A DNA stretch of 32,891 nucleotides, from positions 1 through 32,891 of the forward strand of contig JALHLL010000005.1 of the NCBI GenBank assembly GCA_022844575.1, written 5' to 3'. Within the stretch, counting starts at the first letter, position 1, and each line of letters starts with the position of its first letter. The stretch comes from a bacterium (GTDB lineage Bacteria > Bacteroidota > Ignavibacteria > Kapaibacteriales > UBA961). Under the pieces are notes generated by a model. That model did no database searches. It worked only from the letters and a program-made list of their open reading frames with translations, and was not told the origin of the DNA. Position numbers and translations under genes: made by a program. Positions 16,732 through 24,975 of the stretch are shown piece by piece.

Positions 16732-16969
16732 TACAATGGTTGATATTCACCATAAGTAATGTGAGTCAACACAAAACGTGCGAAATTCGGCTAAATGTGA
16801 CATAATGGTGCACGTATTAGCTAAGTCATTGCATTCATAGGGATAATGTGTTTTGTAGGTGTCAAAGTTCAATTCCGTGTATTGTCGAAAACCAATCGCA
16901 GATGTTTGGCACAATAATCAATATTTATGGCGGTGTATGCCGTCGGTAATACATTTTATGTGAGGTTAC
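16732..16969. promoter_or_regulatory. Upstream region of the flagellar operon, with an inverted repeat
   Basis: This 238-base gap between ugd and fliL should hold the fliL promoter. ACGTGC (16776-16781) and GCACGT (16810-16815) form spaced inverted half-sites that could be an operator. A partial sigma-54 -24 element (TGGCAC, 16907-16912) lacks its -12 partner. TGAGG just before the fliL ATG is the ribosome binding site. Confidence 0.35.
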
Positions 16970-17548
16970 ATGTCAGACGATAATGATGCTTTAGATGAAA
17001 AGCCGGCGAAAGCCAAGAAAGAAGGCGGCGGTATGAAGACGGTTTTGATGGCAGCCGTAGCAGGTTTGCTTGTTGCCGTTGTATTCGGAGCCGGTATTTT
17101 TCTTGGTGTGAAGTTTTTCGGGGGTTCACATGAAGAAGCCGATGCAAAAGATAAACATGGCAAAACGGCAAAAAAGGAGCATGTTGAAGAAGGGGAAGAA
17201 GAAGCGGATGAAGATATAGGACCTGTGGACGAAGACGGCAATCCGTTGCCGAGATTGGTTGTTGGTACCGAGGACTTTATCGTCAACCCGAATGGTTCGG
17301 ATCGTTATGTCGTTGTTAACCTTGGTATAGAAGTTAATTCGGAAGAAGCAAAGGCAAAAGTGGAAAAAGATCTGATGATACCCATTAGGCATGGTGTGTT
17401 GAAAGTATTACAGCGTTTTACGATCAATGATTATCAGCGTGTTTCATTACGTGATTCGCTTCCGAAAATCATTAAAAAAGAAATTAAACCGTATATCATC
17501 GGTACAAAAGTGAGTAATATTTATATTTCCAAATTCATCATCCAATAA
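16970..17548 (+). CDS. fliL: Flagellar basal-body-associated protein FliL
   Basis: FliL surrounds the stators at the motor and tunes torque. The 192-residue protein has a short charged cytoplasmic start, one membrane helix (about 27-50, VLMAAVAGLLVAVVFGAGIFLGVKFF), a highly acidic and His/Lys-containing linker (about 53-85), and the FliL periplasmic domain (about 92-192). That domain shows FIVNPNGSDRYVVVNLGIEV, the helix around RHGVLKVLQRFTI, LRDSLPKIIKKEIKPYI and the terminal VSNIYISKFIIQ. The linker is longer and more acidic than usual. It is first in fliL-fliM-fliN-fliO, 15 bases before fliM. Confidence 0.9.
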   Translation: MSDDNDALDEKPAKAKKEGGGMKTVLMAAVAGLLVAVVFGAGIFLGVKFFGGSHEEADAKDKHGKTAKKEHVEEGEEEADEDIGPVDEDGNPLPRLVVGTEDFIVNPNGSDRYVVVNLGIEVNSEEAKAKVEKDLMIPIRHGVLKVLQRFTINDYQRVSLRDSLPKIIKKEIKPYIIGTKVSNIYISKFIIQ

Positions 17549-17563
17549 ATGTAATCAATAGTT

Positions 17564-18601
17564 ATGGCTGATGTACTTTCACAAAATGAGATTGACAGTT
17601 TACTTTCCGTAATGGGTACGGGAGGTATGGATGTTGATAATGTGATAGGAAGTAGTGCCATGAGCGGCAGCGATGCCGTTAACTATGATTTTCGGCGACC
17701 GAACAGGATATCGAAAAATCAAGTTAGGATGTTGCAAAATGTTCATGAGAATTTTGCAGAAGCATTCGGCTATTATTTGGTCTCCAAATTACAGACGGTT
17801 GTTTCGATTAACGTAACATCTATTGATCAGCTTTTTTATTCGGAATTTATTCTTTCCGTTTCGAATCCGAGTTGTATTTACGTTTTTGATATAGTAGGTG
17901 CTGATGGAAGCGGAATAATGGAAATTAGTCCGCAATTAGCATTAACCTTAGTGGAAAGACTATTAGGCGGAACATCTGAAGCGGTACGTAAAGCCCGTTC
18001 GATAACGCCTATAGAACAAGCCGTTATCCGCGGAATGATCGAACATGCTTTTTCCGATCTATCGAATGCGTGGCGTGCAATGGCAGACCTCACATTTCGA
18101 TATTCGCGTTTGGAAACGGAAGCGGATTTCGTACAAATTGCTCCTTCATCGGAAATAGTGGTTGTGGTTTCTTTTGATGTGAATGTCGGCATGAATCAAT
18201 ATCTGATGAATTTATGCTTTCCGACATTTGCTCTTGAAGATGTTCTGACTCAACTCAATAGACAGCAACTTACGCCTGCCGCAAGATTTACATCCGAACG
18301 TCAGAAAGAAAATATGCAGATTTTGCGTCAGCAATTATCGCATACATATCTTCCTGTACAGGCACTTTTGGGCAAGGCGAGTATTGGCGTGGGCGAGTTG
18401 TTGGAATTAAAAGTTGGCGATGTGCTGAAACTGAATACTCGCATCAATCAGGAAATTGAAGTAATTATTGCCGGAAGAAGAAAATTAGCCGCGAGACCGG
18501 GTGCGGTTGACGGGAAAAAGTCCGTGAAAATTACACGTACTTTACAACAGGATGATCTGGTAGATATTGATACACTCTACAAAAGAAATGGAGAGTTTTA
18601 A
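17564..18601 (+). CDS. fliM: Flagellar motor switch protein FliM
   Basis: FliM forms the C-ring switch with FliG and FliN. The 345-residue protein begins with the CheY-binding peptide LSQNEIDSLLSVM (5-17), followed by a linker, the CheC-like middle domain (about 50-235, with RPNRISKNQVRMLQNVHENFAEAF at its start and the family's ERLLGG motif) and a SpoA surface-presentation domain (about 260-335, VGELLELKVGDVLKLNTRINQEIEVIIAGRRKLAARPG). All parts are present. The stop overlaps the fliN start (TAATG), so they are translationally coupled. The intact phospho-CheY peptide implies chemotactic control of the motor, though no che genes are in the window. Confidence 0.95.
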   Translation: MADVLSQNEIDSLLSVMGTGGMDVDNVIGSSAMSGSDAVNYDFRRPNRISKNQVRMLQNVHENFAEAFGYYLVSKLQTVVSINVTSIDQLFYSEFILSVSNPSCIYVFDIVGADGSGIMEISPQLALTLVERLLGGTSEAVRKARSITPIEQAVIRGMIEHAFSDLSNAWRAMADLTFRYSRLETEADFVQIAPSSEIVVVVSFDVNVGMNQYLMNLCFPTFALEDVLTQLNRQQLTPAARFTSERQKENMQILRQQLSHTYLPVQALLGKASIGVGELLELKVGDVLKLNTRINQEIEVIIAGRRKLAARPGAVDGKKSVKITRTLQQDDLVDIDTLYKRNGEF

Positions 18602-19020
18602 TGACGCAAGAAGAAATAGATGCTCTCATAAATAGTGGTGCCGTTGAAGCGGATGGCTCAAAACAAACACAGCAACAATTTCAGGCAACAGCGTTTACAC
18701 CGCAGTTTCAGGAGTTTGCTGCCGAACGAAGAGCAGGCGGTGAACTGACCAATGAAGAAGCACGCCTCTCCATGCTATACGATTTGCAATTACCGGTTTC
18801 GATTGAATTGGGTAACACGAATATGCTTATCCGCGATATATTGAAATTAAGCCGGGGTTCTGTTATCGAGTTTGATAAACTAGTAAGTGAGCCTGTTGAT
18901 ATTCTTGTAAATGGTAAAAAAGTTGCCGAGGGCGAAGTCGTTGTTATTGATAAACATTTCGGTATAAGAATAACATCACTTGTTGAACCCGGTGAGCGAC
19001 TTCGGGGAGTTCGTCGTTAA
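18601..19020 (+). CDS. fliN: Flagellar motor switch protein FliN, with a FliM-like N-terminal peptide
   Basis: FliN makes the lower ring of the switch and helps export. The 139-residue protein has a SpoA domain (about 58-136, MLYDLQLPVSIELGNTNMLIRDILKLSRGSVIEFDKLVSEPVDILVNGKKVAEGEVVVID) typical of FliN. Its first residues MTQEEIDALINSG match the EIDxLL peptide of FliM/FliY that binds CheY, which short enterobacterial FliN lacks. It is therefore between FliN and FliY in type, but no CheC phosphatase domain is present. The ATG overlaps the fliM stop. Confidence 0.93.
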   Translation: MTQEEIDALINSGAVEADGSKQTQQQFQATAFTPQFQEFAAERRAGGELTNEEARLSMLYDLQLPVSIELGNTNMLIRDILKLSRGSVIEFDKLVSEPVDILVNGKKVAEGEVVVIDKHFGIRITSLVEPGERLRGVRR

Positions 19021-19035
19021 TTAGCAGGAAAAAAA

Positions 19036-19428
19036 ATGTTAGACCCTACATTATTAAAAGCATTTATTACCATGCTTGCCGCAGTAGTCGGTCTTTCTCT
19101 GTTATTATTTATTCTAAAGAAAAGAATCGCCATTAAAGGGCGTGTCGCATCGAATCCTTCATCATTATATGTTGATGCAAGAGTACCCCTTACACCGAAA
19201 AGCCAAGCCATAGTATTACATTACGGTGAAAGACGATTTCTTATCGGAGTAACGGAAAATTCGGTTAATCTTATTGCCGATATAAGTGACACGGAACGAA
19301 AGAAACTTTCCGATAAATCCAATGATAAAAAAGTAGTATCTGAAGAAACGGATATTCTTGAACCTCAACTTCCAGAAGATCTTTCCTTCACTGCTTTCCT
19401 GAAAAGCATCAGCCGCCGCGAATCCTAA
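19036..19428 (+). CDS. fliO: Flagellar biosynthesis protein FliO
   Basis: FliO is a small membrane protein that helps assemble the FliP export gate. The 130-residue protein has an N-terminal membrane helix (about 9-27, FITMLAAVVGLSLLLFILKK) and a basic cytoplasmic domain with RVPLTPKSQAIVLHYGERRFLIGVTENSVNLIADI, the FliO pattern of L.p...l.lv.vg.r..lig.. The start has AGGA nine bases upstream, 15 bases after fliN. The usual next gene, fliP, is absent; the cluster ends here. Confidence 0.8.
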   Translation: MLDPTLLKAFITMLAAVVGLSLLLFILKKRIAIKGRVASNPSSLYVDARVPLTPKSQAIVLHYGERRFLIGVTENSVNLIADISDTERKKLSDKSNDKKVVSEETDILEPQLPEDLSFTAFLKSISRRES

Positions 19429-19617
19429 TCGCAAAAAAGTGTTAAAAGCCCTACGGAATTGTAACTTAAAGGTTAACAGGTCGTATTTTCGCCATGCTAA
19501 AATGCTATTGTGATTTTTTACCTTCTTTTGTCGGCATCGCTCCTTACTATCAAACAGAGAGGAAGCGAATCGTTTACTTTCGTTTATAACTATTTAATCA
19601 TTTCTTTAAGAGTAATT

Positions 19618-20355
19618 ATGAAGGGCATATTTCTTAGTTGCATACTTATTGTATGTACATGTATTTCTGCTCAATCGCAAACCCTCGAATCCATCATTGC
19701 AGGGTATCAAAAAGCGATTGGCGGAGCAGAAAAGCTGAATTCTTTTGTAAGTGTTGTCATAAAAGCAAAATCGCAAGGCGGTGGCGGCGGACAAAAAAGA
19801 CCAATGACATTTACGGTAAAATTACCGGATAAAGCAAGAATGGATTATAGCTTTCAACCCGGTTTGGTATATATTCAGGCATTTGACGGCAAAGTAGGAT
19901 GGACTGTACAACCATGGACAGGATCGTCGGATGCACAACCCCTGAACGATGACGATGCAAAGGAAGCTCAACGCATTACAAAAATGGTGCATAATGATTT
20001 GATAATAAATGGTAAGGACGGTACAAAATTAGAGTATAAAGGAAAAGATGAAATAGAGGGCTCGGAAGTGTATAAAGTGTCGGCAACAAGAAGTGACGGC
20101 TCGGTAGTTGTATATTATCTTGATACCGATTCGTATTTAATTGTAAAAACGACAACTAAATATATGAATTCGGGTGTTGCGGTTGAAAGCGAATTATTTC
20201 CGAGTGATTATAAAACGGTAAACGGCTTTACATTAGCATATACCTTTGAAACGAAATCGAATGGTGAAGTAACAAGTGCCAACTATGTGGAGATGTATGA
20301 CTTTACTACAAAAGTGGACGATTCTTTTTTTACAATGCCTGCTAAAAAGCAGTAA
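19618..20355 (+). CDS. Secreted LolA-like outer-membrane lipoprotein-sorting protein
   Basis: From ATG 19618 this is 245 residues with a signal peptide (MKGIFLSCILIVCTCISAQSQ). The ORF-track start at 19510 adds 36 unlikely residues in front of it. The mature part is of LolA/LolB-fold type: LESIIAGYQKAIGGAEKL, then TFTVKLPDKARMDYSF, GLVYIQAFDGKVGWTVQPW, and VYYLDTDSYLIVKTTTKY, with the alternating strands expected of a half-barrel that holds a lipid acyl chain. This family is common in Bacteroidota as peripheral members without a clear sorting role, so classical LolA function is not assured. It lies 24 bases before the VPS10-like gene, in a likely operon, and well after fliO (189 bases). Confidence 0.72.
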   Translation: MKGIFLSCILIVCTCISAQSQTLESIIAGYQKAIGGAEKLNSFVSVVIKAKSQGGGGGQKRPMTFTVKLPDKARMDYSFQPGLVYIQAFDGKVGWTVQPWTGSSDAQPLNDDDAKEAQRITKMVHNDLIINGKDGTKLEYKGKDEIEGSEVYKVSATRSDGSVVVYYLDTDSYLIVKTTTKYMNSGVAVESELFPSDYKTVNGFTLAYTFETKSNGEVTSANYVEMYDFTTKVDDSFFTMPAKKQ

Positions 20356-20378
20356 TTAAAATAGAGGTTAATAATATT

Positions 20379-23300
20379 ATGCGAAATATATACTTTTTAA
20401 TTATTATTCTTTGTTTCGGGCTTTTTTCGGATATATATAAGACGGAAGCGCAAATGCTTACTCCTTATACATTCGGAACTATGCGCGCTCGTGAATTGGG
20501 ACCCGCCACTTCAAGCGGACGTATTACTGCAATAGAGGCATTATATATAAATCAGGAAGCCGGAAAAAAAGACCGACGTTTAACTATTTATGTGGGTTCG
20601 GCAGCCGGCGGGGTTTATAAATCGAAAGATAATGGTACAACCTTTAAGGCATTATTTGAAAAAGAAAAAAATCAGTCTATCGGCTGTATGGCTCTCGATC
20701 CTCGTCATCAAGATTCGGTGTTATGGGTTGGTACCGGCGAATCGAATGTACGTAATAGTGTTTCCATAGGCGGCGGTTTATATAAAACAACCGATGCAGG
20801 GGAAACATGGAAATTATTGGGTTTGGAGAAAGTGGAAAGAATCGCAAAGATTGCGCTTAATTCGAAAAATCCCGATATAGCTTTGGTTGCGGGAATGGGT
20901 GCATTATGGAGCGATAGCGACCAAAGAGGATTATACAGAACAACAGACGGCGGTAAAACATTTGAAAAAGTTTTATATGTTGATGAAAAAACCGGCTGTG
21001 CAGATGTTGTCATCGATCCTGAAAATCCGAGTATTTGTTATGCAGCGATGTGGCAGTTTCGCCGTATGGCATGGACATTTAATTCAGGAGGGCCTGGTAG
21101 CGGACTTTATAAAAGTATTGACGGCGGTAAAACATGGAAAAAAATGTCGAAAGATATTCCTTCAGGTGATTTAGGCAGAATAATTATTGCTATTTCCCCT
21201 TCCAAACCGAATGTCATCTATTCGATGATTGAATCGAAAGAGAGCGGTTTATACCGTTCTGAAGACAGAGGCGAATCATGGAAAAGAATGTCGAATGCTG
21301 TAAGCGTAACGGCAAGACCTTTTTACTTTTCATGTCTGTATGTCGATCCATATAATGAAAACAGAGTATATCGCCCATCGTTTCAATTAGGTATTTCTGA
21401 TGATGGCGGTAAAACATTTAATGGCTTCAATTATGGGGGTGGCGCACATGCCGACCACCATGCACTATGGATTGACCCCGAAAATCCGCAACATTTATTA
21501 CTCGGCACCGATGGGGGTGTTTACAGAACATTCGATAGAGGAGTTACATGGTCTCAATTCCGCAATTTACCATTAGCACAATTCTATCGTATTTCCCATG
21601 ATTTTGAAGAGCCGTATAATGTATTCGGTGGTTTGCAGGATAATGGCTCATGGATGGTACCACACAAAATAACCGGAGGATGGGTAATACAAAATAGAAA
21701 CTGGGAACCGACGGGTTGGGGTGACGGCTTTGCCGTTGTACGTGATCGTGCTAATCCCGATATTCTTTATTTTGAATCGCAAGGGGGAAGTGCCGTGCGA
21801 AGGCATATTTCTTCCAATGAAGTAAAACCAATTTCACCTTTTGAAGAAAAAGGCGAAAAGAAATTACGATTTAATTGGAATACTCCTATCGCGCAGTCAC
21901 CGACGAATAATAAGACATTGTATATCGGTTCACAATATCTTCATCGTTCTTATAATCATGGTGATACTTGGGAAAGAATTTCACCCGATTTGACAACAAA
22001 TGATTCAGCAAAATATAACCCGACGGAATCAGGCGGTGTAACAAAGGATAATACGAGTGCGGAAAACCACTGTACCATTTATTCTATTGCGGAGTCCACG
22101 ATAGATGAAAAAATTATATGGATAGGAACGGATGACGGTAATATTCAAGTAAGTACAAGCGGTGGAAAATCATGGGAAAATATCACGGCTTCCTTAGCCA
22201 GTCTTGTGCCGAAAAATACATGGGTTTCTTGTGTAGAGCCGAGTCATTTCGATAAAGCGACGATATATGCCACATTTGATAATCATACACGCGGAGACCA
22301 TAAAACATATATTCTGAAATCAACGAATTACGGTCGTTCATGGAAGCAGTTAACAAGTGATTCATTAAGAGGTTTTGCTCATGTAATAAGGGAAGACCTT
22401 GTTAATAAAGATTTACTTTTTGTTGGTACGGAACTTGGTTTATACGTTTCTATTGATGGAGGAGAAACATGGGCTAATTTCAGAAATGAAATTCCGAATG
22501 TTCCTGTTCGTGATATGGTTATTCATCCGAAAGAGCATGATTTAATAATTGCGACCCATGGTAGGGGTGTATTTATTATTGACGATATTAATCCTTTACG
22601 AGCATTAAAAAAGAATGTTCTTGCTGAAGAACTTGTTTTCTTACCGACAAGACCTACGGAAATGTCATTTTCATCGGGTTTTCAGGAATTTTCAGGTTCG
22701 GATGAATTTAATGCGGCAAATCCGAATAATAGTGCACGTATTGCTTATTACTTGAAGGCACGCCACATGATTGGCGAGATGAAAGTGGAGATTTTGGATA
22801 AAAAAACAAATCAGGTTATTGCTACTATTCCGGCAGCAAAAAGGAAGGGTGTTAATTTACTTTCATGGGATATGTCAACAAAACCTCCGCGCGTTGCAAT
22901 TTCACAAAATACGGGCGGCGGAAATTGGGGATATACCGTTCTTTCGGGTGAATATACTGTACGCGTTACAAAAAACGGTAAAGAATATAGTACGAATCTT
23001 GTCATTAACGAAGATAAAAAATCAATTCATAAACCGCAGGATAGAATTGCACAATTTGAGGCGATGAAAAAAATGTGGATGATGATTGATGATTTGGCTT
23101 TTATTTCTGAACAAACTACATCCGTAAGAGATTCTTTACGTAAAGTTTTATTGACTGCAGTAAGCGGTTCGCAAGCAAGAACAAAAGGCGAAAAAATAAT
23201 TTCTTCTCTTGATTCACTTCACAAAACAATTATTGCCGAAAAAAGTTCGCTCTTTGCAGATACCGAAGATAAACTTCGTGAGAAATTAGCGAGTATCTAT

Positions 23301-23507
23301 GGAACTGTATCGCAATTCGCTGGAAAACCTAGCGAGGAACAAATGAAACGTATTGGCAATCTTGATCAGGAATTATTTAATACACGTAAACGTTTGAATG
23401 ACATTCTGACTAAAGATATAAAGGATATTAATATTCTTTTAAAAGCGGAAAAAATGCCTGAAATTTCACTTCTTACACGTGAACAATTCGATAAACAAGA
23501 AGGGTAA
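20379..23507 (+). CDS. VPS10/sortilin-like Asp-box beta-propeller secreted protein
   Basis: This is a 1042-residue exported protein with signal peptide FLIIILCFGLFSDIYKTEAQ. Residues about 40-700 carry at least eleven Asp-box motifs (SxDxGxTW/F): SKDNGTTF at 82-89, then TTDAGETW, TTDGGKTF, SIDGGKTW, SEDRGESW, SDDGGKTF, TFDRGVTW, SYNHGDTW, STSGGKSW, STNYGRSW and SIDGGETW near 690. They define one ten-bladed or two fused propellers like VPS10/sortilin, exo-sialidase or oligoxyloglucanase folds. About 760-850 reads as an Ig-like domain (MKVEILDKKTNQVIATIPAAKRKGVNLLSWD), and the rest is helical. It is often annotated as a glycosyl hydrolase; I see no catalytic residues that prove this. AGAGG precedes the ATG. 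A terminator follows the stop. Confidence 0.82.
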   Translation: MRNIYFLIIILCFGLFSDIYKTEAQMLTPYTFGTMRARELGPATSSGRITAIEALYINQEAGKKDRRLTIYVGSAAGGVYKSKDNGTTFKALFEKEKNQSIGCMALDPRHQDSVLWVGTGESNVRNSVSIGGGLYKTTDAGETWKLLGLEKVERIAKIALNSKNPDIALVAGMGALWSDSDQRGLYRTTDGGKTFEKVLYVDEKTGCADVVIDPENPSICYAAMWQFRRMAWTFNSGGPGSGLYKSIDGGKTWKKMSKDIPSGDLGRIIIAISPSKPNVIYSMIESKESGLYRSEDRGESWKRMSNAVSVTARPFYFSCLYVDPYNENRVYRPSFQLGISDDGGKTFNGFNYGGGAHADHHALWIDPENPQHLLLGTDGGVYRTFDRGVTWSQFRNLPLAQFYRISHDFEEPYNVFGGLQDNGSWMVPHKITGGWVIQNRNWEPTGWGDGFAVVRDRANPDILYFESQGGSAVRRHISSNEVKPISPFEEKGEKKLRFNWNTPIAQSPTNNKTLYIGSQYLHRSYNHGDTWERISPDLTTNDSAKYNPTESGGVTKDNTSAENHCTIYSIAESTIDEKIIWIGTDDGNIQVSTSGGKSWENITASLASLVPKNTWVSCVEPSHFDKATIYATFDNHTRGDHKTYILKSTNYGRSWKQLTSDSLRGFAHVIREDLVNKDLLFVGTELGLYVSIDGGETWANFRNEIPNVPVRDMVIHPKEHDLIIATHGRGVFIIDDINPLRALKKNVLAEELVFLPTRPTEMSFSSGFQEFSGSDEFNAANPNNSARIAYYLKARHMIGEMKVEILDKKTNQVIATIPAAKRKGVNLLSWDMSTKPPRVAISQNTGGGNWGYTVLSGEYTVRVTKNGKEYSTNLVINEDKKSIHKPQDRIAQFEAMKKMWMMIDDLAFISEQTTSVRDSLRKVLLTAVSGSQARTKGEKIISSLDSLHKTIIAEKSSLFADTEDKLREKLASIYGTVSQFAGKPSEEQMKRIGNLDQELFNTRKRLNDILTKDIKDINILLKAEKMPEISLLTREQFDKQEG

Positions 23508-23528
23508 TGTTCTAGTTTGTGTAAAGTA

Positions 23529-23560
23529 AAAGGCGGCTCAATATTGAGTCGCCTTTTTTA
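23529..23560. terminator. Bidirectional intrinsic terminator between convergent genes
   Basis: AAAGGCGGCTCA pairs with TGAGTCGCCTTT around ATAT (one G-T pair), with T residues to the right and, on the other strand, TTTT to the left. It ends the VPS10-like gene (+) and the long minus-strand operon, whose last stop at 23558 lies in the T-run. Confidence 0.88.
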
Positions 23561-24100
23561 TTTGAGTTTTTCCTTTTCTCGCGGTACAATCCAGCTGCTT
23601 CTTTCTAATTCTGTCGTATCAGTTCTCGTAAGAAAAACAATACAATTGAAATATGAATGTATTTCGAGTATATCTACTCTCTCCGGACTACTATCGTAAG
23701 CCCCACAACCGAATCTTGTTTCAACAATCTTATTTGTTGTATCGTTTACTTTGATAAAGAGATTTTTAGTGATCGTGTAATCACACATTCCGCTAAAAGC
23801 AGAGAAGATGGAAAAACATACAGCAATAAATGTAAGGATTATAGTGATGGTTAGTTTTTCAATCCATCGAATATTTGTATCGTTTTTCTTAATGGCTCCG
23901 AAAAAAGCACAGATAATACCTATAGGAAGTGCATAGAATTTGAATATTTCTAAATGTCCACCAAATTCATAATTGATAATCTTTACAATAAATATTAATT
24001 CAATGATAAAAATTAATAACCGAAGTACTATTGCTGATAGAGAAATATAATAAATGCATTGAAGAGAATATTGAAGAAATTTGACAATGATTCGCTTCAT
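23558..24100 (-). CDS. Small integral membrane protein of unknown function
   Basis: The 180-residue protein has about three hydrophobic helices: residues near 18-42 (ISLSAIVLRLLIFIIELIFIVKII), 52-69 (FYALPIGIICAFFGAIKK) and 82-105 (LTITIILTFIAVCFSIFSAFSGM). After these comes a soluble C-terminal part of about 70 residues with FIKVNDTTNKIVETRFGCGAYDSS. I do not recognise the family. It begins eight bases after accD on the same strand and is the last gene before the terminator. AT-rich codons do not differ clearly from the neighbours. No export signal beyond the helices is seen. Confidence 0.6.
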   Translation of the reverse strand: MKRIIVKFLQYSLQCIYYISLSAIVLRLLIFIIELIFIVKIINYEFGGHLEIFKFYALPIGIICAFFGAIKKNDTNIRWIEKLTITIILTFIAVCFSIFSAFSGMCDYTITKNLFIKVNDTTNKIVETRFGCGAYDSSPERVDILEIHSYFNCIVFLTRTDTTELERSSWIVPREKEKLK

Positions 24101-24108
24101 TACAGAAA

Positions 24109-24945
24109 TTATGAGAAATGTTGTAGCACTGTATTGATTGTACTACGTAAATCTTTTCTATGAACAACCTTGTCAAGGAATCCGTGACTCAATACCGACT
24201 CTGAACGCTGAAATCCTTCAGGTAATTTTTTCCTGATAAATTGTTCGATTACACGGGGACCTGCAAAACCAATAAGTGCTTTGGGTTCGGCAATGTTTAC
24301 ATCACCAAGCATCGCAAATGAGGCACTTACCCCACCTGTAGTCGGGTCGGTTAATATGGAAATGTACGGCAAACCGTTTTCCGCTAATTCGCCGAGTACA
24401 GTACTTGTTTTTGCCATTTGCATAAGCGATAATGCTGATTCCTGCATACGTGCGCCACCGGATGCCGAAATGACAATGAGCGGGCATTTATCTTCAAGAG
24501 CCCTTTTACCTGCACGGTAAAATTTTTCTCCTACCACACTTCCCATACTGCCGCCGATAAAACCGAAGTTCATACAAGCAAAGGAAACATGTCTTCCGAC
24601 TATATCACCATAACCGATTGTTAAGGCATCGGGGAAATCGGACTTTTTATGTGCTTCATTCAATCGTAATGTATATGCTTTCGTATCAACAAAACTAAGA
24701 GGGTCTGTACTTCGTACTTCCGTATCGGTATGTACGAATGTGCCTTCATCGAACAAAATATCTACATATTCTTCCCAGGTGATACGAAAATGGTGATTGC
24801 AGCTATGACAAGTAAACAGGTTCTCTTCAAACTGTTTTTTGTAGATAACTGTTTTACAAGTAGGACATTGAGTAAAAAGCCCGTCGGGCATTTCACGCGG
24901 TATATTATCCTCAATATTTTTTTTCTTGCGTAAAAACCAAGACAT
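24109..24945 (-). CDS. accD: Acetyl-CoA carboxylase carboxyltransferase, beta subunit
   Basis: AccD is half of the carboxyltransferase that forms malonyl-CoA for fatty-acid synthesis. The 278 residues are standard. The N-terminal zinc ribbon is complete (Cys27, Cys30, Cys46, Cys49; CX2CX15CX2C). The crotonase-like core shows ISASGGARMQESALSLMQMAKTS, LTDPTTGGVSASFAMLGD and IGFAGPRVIEQ, all family signatures. GGAG lies before the ATG. accA is not in the window, so this is the split, single-gene arrangement. It is 30 bases downstream of the PhnC-like gene, in the PBP1A operon line. Confidence 0.96.
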   Translation of the reverse strand: MSWFLRKKKNIEDNIPREMPDGLFTQCPTCKTVIYKKQFEENLFTCHSCNHHFRITWEEYVDILFDEGTFVHTDTEVRSTDPLSFVDTKAYTLRLNEAHKKSDFPDALTIGYGDIVGRHVSFACMNFGFIGGSMGSVVGEKFYRAGKRALEDKCPLIVISASGGARMQESALSLMQMAKTSTVLGELAENGLPYISILTDPTTGGVSASFAMLGDVNIAEPKALIGFAGPRVIEQFIRKKLPEGFQRSESVLSHGFLDKVVHRKDLRSTINTVLQHFS

Positions 24946-24975
24946 TATCGTACTCCAAAGTATTTCTGAAATTTC

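Noticed and set aside
16907-16925. Possible sigma-54 promoter before fliL (TGGCAC)
   Set aside because: The -12 GC element is missing at the required spacing.
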